Shown here in pieces: positions 1 through 5,984 of a stretch of DNA of 5,984 bases. The DNA is taken from positions 1 through 5,984 of the forward strand of contig CANHGA010000134.1 of assembly GCA_947460085.1 (NCBI GenBank). Direction: 5' to 3'. This stretch comes from Synechococcaceae cyanobacterium (GTDB taxonomy: Bacteria > Cyanobacteriota > Cyanobacteriia > PCC-6307 > Cyanobiaceae). A model generated the notes under the pieces. It was given only the letters and a program-made list of their open reading frames with translations. It did not search any database and had not been told where the DNA came from. How positions within the stretch are numbered: position 1 is the stretch's first letter; the number at the start of each line of letters is the position of its first letter. A program made the translations under genes and the position numbers.

Positions 1-1
1 A

Positions 2-2134
2 GACCCCACCAACCGGCGCCACGGCTACCCCCTGATCAGTTGCACCGATTGCGGGCCCCGCTACAGCGTGCTCAACCAGCTGCCCTTCGAGCGGATCCAC
101 ACCAGCCTGGCGGCCTTTCCCCTGTGTGGGCCCTGCCAGGCCGACTACGACGATCCCGCCAATCGCCGCTTCCACGCCCAGACCCTGGGCTGCTCCAGCT
201 GCGGGCCCCAGCTCCACTGGCGCGGCCAAGCCGATCCCATCGAGCAAGCCGACCAGGTCGAAGAGGGCAATCAGGCATGCATCGCCGCAGCCGCAACGGC
301 GTTAAAGCGCGGAGAGATCGTTGCCGTGCAGGGCATGGGGGGCTTCCAGCTGCTGGTGGATGCCAGCAATGGGCCGGCCATCGCCGAATTGCGCCGCCGG
401 AAGGGCCGTCCCGCCAAACCCCTGGCCCTGATGGCCCCCAGGCCCTGGATCAGCGCCCACTGCCAACTCTCTGAGGAAGAAGGCGACCTACTGGATGGGC
501 CCGTGGCCCCAATCCTGCTGCTGCGCCGGAAGTCAAACCCTGGAAACGCCAACCCTGCCATCGCGATCAATGACATCGCGAGCCAGGACATCGCGATCAA
601 CGTCGCGGGGGAAAGTGCCTGGCTGGGGGTGATGGCACCCACCACGGGCCTGCACCACCTGCTGCTCGAGGGCTTTGGCGGAGCTGTGGTGGCCACCAGC
701 GCCAACCGCTCGGGCGAACCCCTCTGCCGGGATGCCCGCGCCGATGGCTCCCTCCTGGCGAGCCTGGCGGATGGGGTTTTGTGCCATGGCCTTGAGATTG
801 TCAACCGCCTCGACGACTCCGTGATGCGGGTGGGCGCAGGACGGCCGATGGTGCTACGGCTGGGCCGCGGTTTGGCTCCCCTGGCCATCCCCCTACCGGG
901 CGACCCTGGCCCTGAAACGCCGAACCTCGCCCTGGGGGCCCACCAGAAGGGCAGCTTTGCCATAGCCATCGCTGGCCCCTTCGGCAGGCGGCTGGCCCTG
1001 CTCAGCCCGGAGCTCGGCAACCTCGGGACCAGCGCCGGCGAGCAGCACCTGCGCCACACCCTGGGGCAATGGATTGACCGCCATGGCTGCACGGTGCGGG
1101 CGATTGTCTGCGACCAACACCCCGGCTATGTCTCAAGCCAAGTCGCGGAGCAGCTTGCCCTCTCCAGTGGGCTCCCAATCCATCGCGTTCAGCACCATCA
1201 CGCCCACCTGCTGGCCTGCCTGGCTGAGCACGGATCACAACAGGATGGATCACCCGAGCAAGGGCTAGCTGTTGGTGTGGCCTGGGATGGGGCCGGCCTT
1301 GGCCCGGACGGCAGCATCTGGGGCGGGGAATGCCTCGCCTTTAACAGCGGGGGGTTCACCCACCTGGCCCAGCTGCGGCCCTTTCCCCTACCCGGGGGCG
1401 AACAGGCCCTGCGCGAACCCCGCCGGGCCGCCCTTGGCCTACTGGTTGCAGGATTAGGCGCGTCCTGGCGCACCCATCTGGCGGGGTTGGCCGCCTCCCT
1501 CCCGGCGGGATCCACGCTGCAGGCCTACAGCCCAGATGAGCTGGAGCTGCTTGGCCAAGCCATCGAGCAGCGGATCAACAGCCCGCGGTGCTCGAGCGTG
1601 GGCCGGCTCTTCGATGCCATGGCCTCCCTGTTGGGGCTGCAGCAACGCTGCAGCTACGAGGGCCAGGCCGCCATGGCCCTAGAGGCTCTAGCGCAGGAAG
1701 CTATAGCGGTCGAGAATGGGGCTCTGGAAAAAATGCCCCTAAAAGCCAACCGCTACCGCATCCCCATTCGGCGCCAAGGGTTACCGCAAGCGCCATGGCA
1801 GCTGGATTGGGGGCCTTTGCTCGATGGGGTGCTCGCGGATCTCACCGCTGGGGTTCCGCCCAGCACCATTGCCCTGGGTTTTCACCTCGCCCTAGCCGAG
1901 GGGATTGGCCAACTCGCCGGGGATCTCGGGGTTGGCCAGCTGTTTCTGGCCGGAGGTTGCTTTCAAAACCAACTGCTACTGGAGCAGACGGTGAGGGCTC
2001 TCGAGCAGCGGGGCGTTCAAGGCCTGTGGCCCCAGCAGCTGCCTTGCAACGACGCAGCGCTGCCGGTTGGGCAGTTACTGCGGCAGATCGGCGGAGGAGG
2101 CGCCGGAGAGCAAGAAACCCCGCCTAGACCCTGA
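2..2134 (+). CDS. hypF: Carbamoyltransferase HypF, [NiFe]-hydrogenase maturation factor (5' end missing)
   Basis: HypF uses carbamoyl phosphate and ATP to make carbamoyl-adenylate and passes the carbamoyl group to the C-terminal Cys of HypE, the source of the CN ligands on hydrogenase iron. About 710 codons are visible, counted here from base 2. The N-terminal acylphosphatase domain and the first CxxC pair lie upstream of the window, so the start is not seen. The zinc-finger region shows CTDC (14-17), CGPC (42-45), FHAQ and CSSC (64-67). A YrdC/Sua5-like domain (about 100-270) carries RKGRPAKP and TSANRSGEP (232-240). The Kae1-like carbamoyltransferase domain (about 312-700) has the metal-site HHHAH (398-402), WDGAG (428), WGGE (440), SYEGQAAM, GGCFQN (651) and NDAALPVGQ (683). 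These are HypF hallmarks in the canonical order. An extra segment around codons 180-202 contains a DNA direct repeat. It is followed after 23 nt by hypC, so probably the same transcript. The family call is very secure. Confidence 0.97.
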   Translation, partial: DPTNRRHGYPLISCTDCGPRYSVLNQLPFERIHTSLAAFPLCGPCQADYDDPANRRFHAQTLGCSSCGPQLHWRGQADPIEQADQVEEGNQACIAAAATALKRGEIVAVQGMGGFQLLVDASNGPAIAELRRRKGRPAKPLALMAPRPWISAHCQLSEEEGDLLDGPVAPILLLRRKSNPGNANPAIAINDIASQDIAINVAGESAWLGVMAPTTGLHHLLLEGFGGAVVATSANRSGEPLCRDARADGSLLASLADGVLCHGLEIVNRLDDSVMRVGAGRPMVLRLGRGLAPLAIPLPGDPGPETPNLALGAHQKGSFAIAIAGPFGRRLALLSPELGNLGTSAGEQHLRHTLGQWIDRHGCTVRAIVCDQHPGYVSSQVAEQLALSSGLPIHRVQHHHAHLLACLAEHGSQQDGSPEQGLAVGVAWDGAGLGPDGSIWGGECLAFNSGGFTHLAQLRPFPLPGGEQALREPRRAALGLLVAGLGASWRTHLAGLAASLPAGSTLQAYSPDELELLGQAIEQRINSPRCSSVGRLFDAMASLLGLQQRCSYEGQAAMALEALAQEAIAVENGALEKMPLKANRYRIPIRRQGLPQAPWQLDWGPLLDGVLADLTAGVPPSTIALGFHLALAEGIGQLAGDLGVGQLFLAGGCFQNQLLLEQTVRALEQRGVQGLWPQQLPCNDAALPVGQLLRQIGGGGAGEQETPPRP
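559..600 (+). repeat. Short direct repeat inside hypF (30-bp period)
   Basis: The 12-mer catcgcgatcaa occurs at 559-570 and again, exactly, at 589-600. A partial copy, catcgcg, lies between them at 574-580. The period is 30 bp, so the reading frame is kept and the protein gains the related segments AIAIND and DIAINV. It lies in a part of the YrdC-like domain that is usually short, just before WLGVMAPTTGLHHLLL. I infer local duplication within the gene, with no sign of a mobile element. Confidence 0.6.
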
Positions 2135-2145
2135 TCAGCCCAGCT

Positions 2146-2150
2146 TGAGG
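2146..2150 (+). promoter_or_regulatory. Ribosome binding site of hypC
   Basis: TGAGG ends 7 nt before the ATG at 2158, in the 23-nt gap after the hypF stop. It matches the anti-Shine-Dalgarno core and supports independent initiation of hypC on a shared transcript. The gap shows no terminator-like hairpin and is too short for a normal promoter. Confidence 0.65.
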
Positions 2151-2157
2151 CGCCCGT

Positions 2158-2351
2158 ATGTGTCTGGCTGTAGCGGGTGAGTTGGTTGAGATCAACGACC
2201 ATCCCGACCCCCTCTGGCGGATGGGCGAGGTGAGCTTTGGGGGCGTGTTGCGGCAGGTGAGCCTGGCCTGCCTGCCCGAGGCCCGCATCGGTGATCGGCT
2301 GATGGTGCATGTGGGGCTCGCCCTGGCGGTGCTGGATGGGGAGCTCCCGCC

Positions 2352-2355
<4 letters not shown>
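2158..2355 (+). CDS. hypC: Hydrogenase maturation chaperone HypC (short form)
   Basis: HypC/HupF-family proteins pair with HypD, carry the Fe(CN)2CO group and deliver it to the large subunit of [NiFe]-hydrogenase. The protein is 65 residues. The start is fixed because the essential Cys must be residue 2, and here it begins MCLAVAGEL. The rest follows the family: GEVSFGGVLRQVSL (23-36), the beta-barrel turn GDRLMVHVG (45-53) with the conserved His51, and LDG near the end. Two features are odd. The family signature normally reads MCLAxPG, but position 6 is Ala instead of Pro. The C-terminal helix usual in 75-90-residue HypC proteins is missing, as the gene stops at LDGELPP. The stop TGA shares bases with the nifJ start (ATGA), so translation of the two is probably coupled. 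HypC is likely made for the Hox bidirectional hydrogenase in a cyanobacterium, although no hydrogenase structural gene is in view. Confidence 0.94.
2338..2343 (+). promoter_or_regulatory. Ribosome binding site of nifJ, inside hypC
   Basis: GGGGAG lies within the last codons of hypC, 8 nt before the ATG at 2352. With the ATGA stop/start overlap it supports the chosen nifJ start and suggests that ribosomes finishing hypC reinitiate on nifJ. Confidence 0.65.

Positions 2356-5984
<3,629 letters not shown>

Noticed and set aside
334..360. GGFQL in HypF where E. coli-type HypF has GGFHL
   Set aside because: I recall Gln at this place in other cyanobacterial HypF proteins, so it is probably a lineage difference and not a lesion.
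271..1092. A 273-codon minus-strand frame opposite hypF
   Set aside because: It is antisense to the conserved YrdC and Kae1 regions, with a composition (S/R/P-rich) typical of a shadow.
1678..1750. A patch of less GC-rich codons (cta, ata, aaa) in hypF
   Set aside because: It is short, in frame and in a variable helical segment after SYEGQAAM. There are no flanking repeats or other signs of insertion.
2135..2157. Possible terminator or promoter between hypF and hypC
   Set aside because: The 23-nt gap has no convincing hairpin with a T-run and is too short for a standard promoter. Only a ribosome binding site is visible.

Overview
This GC-rich window carries three co-directional genes on the + strand and almost no non-coding DNA. 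In order they are the last ~710 codons of hypF (its start lies to the left of the window), a complete but unusually short hypC, and the first 1211 codons of nifJ. nifJ encodes pyruvate:ferredoxin/flavodoxin oxidoreductase (PFOR), and its stop lies just beyond the right edge.

Organism: the NifJ C-terminal half, with segments such as KKDLGLMAMTYGN, GARDEHTLR and YSHCIAHGIDM, reads like cyanobacterial NifJ as I remember it. High GC, compact spacing and the absence of the HIP1 octamer GCGATCGC on a hand scan suggest a Cyanobium-like or freshwater/coastal Synechococcus-type unicellular cyanobacterium. The genus is an inference.

Layout: hypF occupies positions 2-2134. A 23-nt gap containing a ribosome binding site leads to hypC (2158-2355). 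The hypC stop overlaps the nifJ start in an ATGA, and nifJ runs in one uninterrupted frame to the last base (5984). No stretch of 300 bases lacks a gene, and I see no RNA gene, mobile element, CRISPR array or terminator.

How the genes fit together: HypF makes the thiocarbamoyl group that becomes the CN ligands of [NiFe]-hydrogenase. HypC, with HypD, holds the iron while it is assembled. PFOR oxidises pyruvate to acetyl-CoA and CO2 and reduces ferredoxin or flavodoxin, which can feed a bidirectional hydrogenase. The tight coupling of hypC to nifJ suggests a fermentative hydrogen/redox operon. The gene families are all known. What merits a second look is the arrangement, the divergent short HypC, and local repeat-built insertions in HypF and NifJ.
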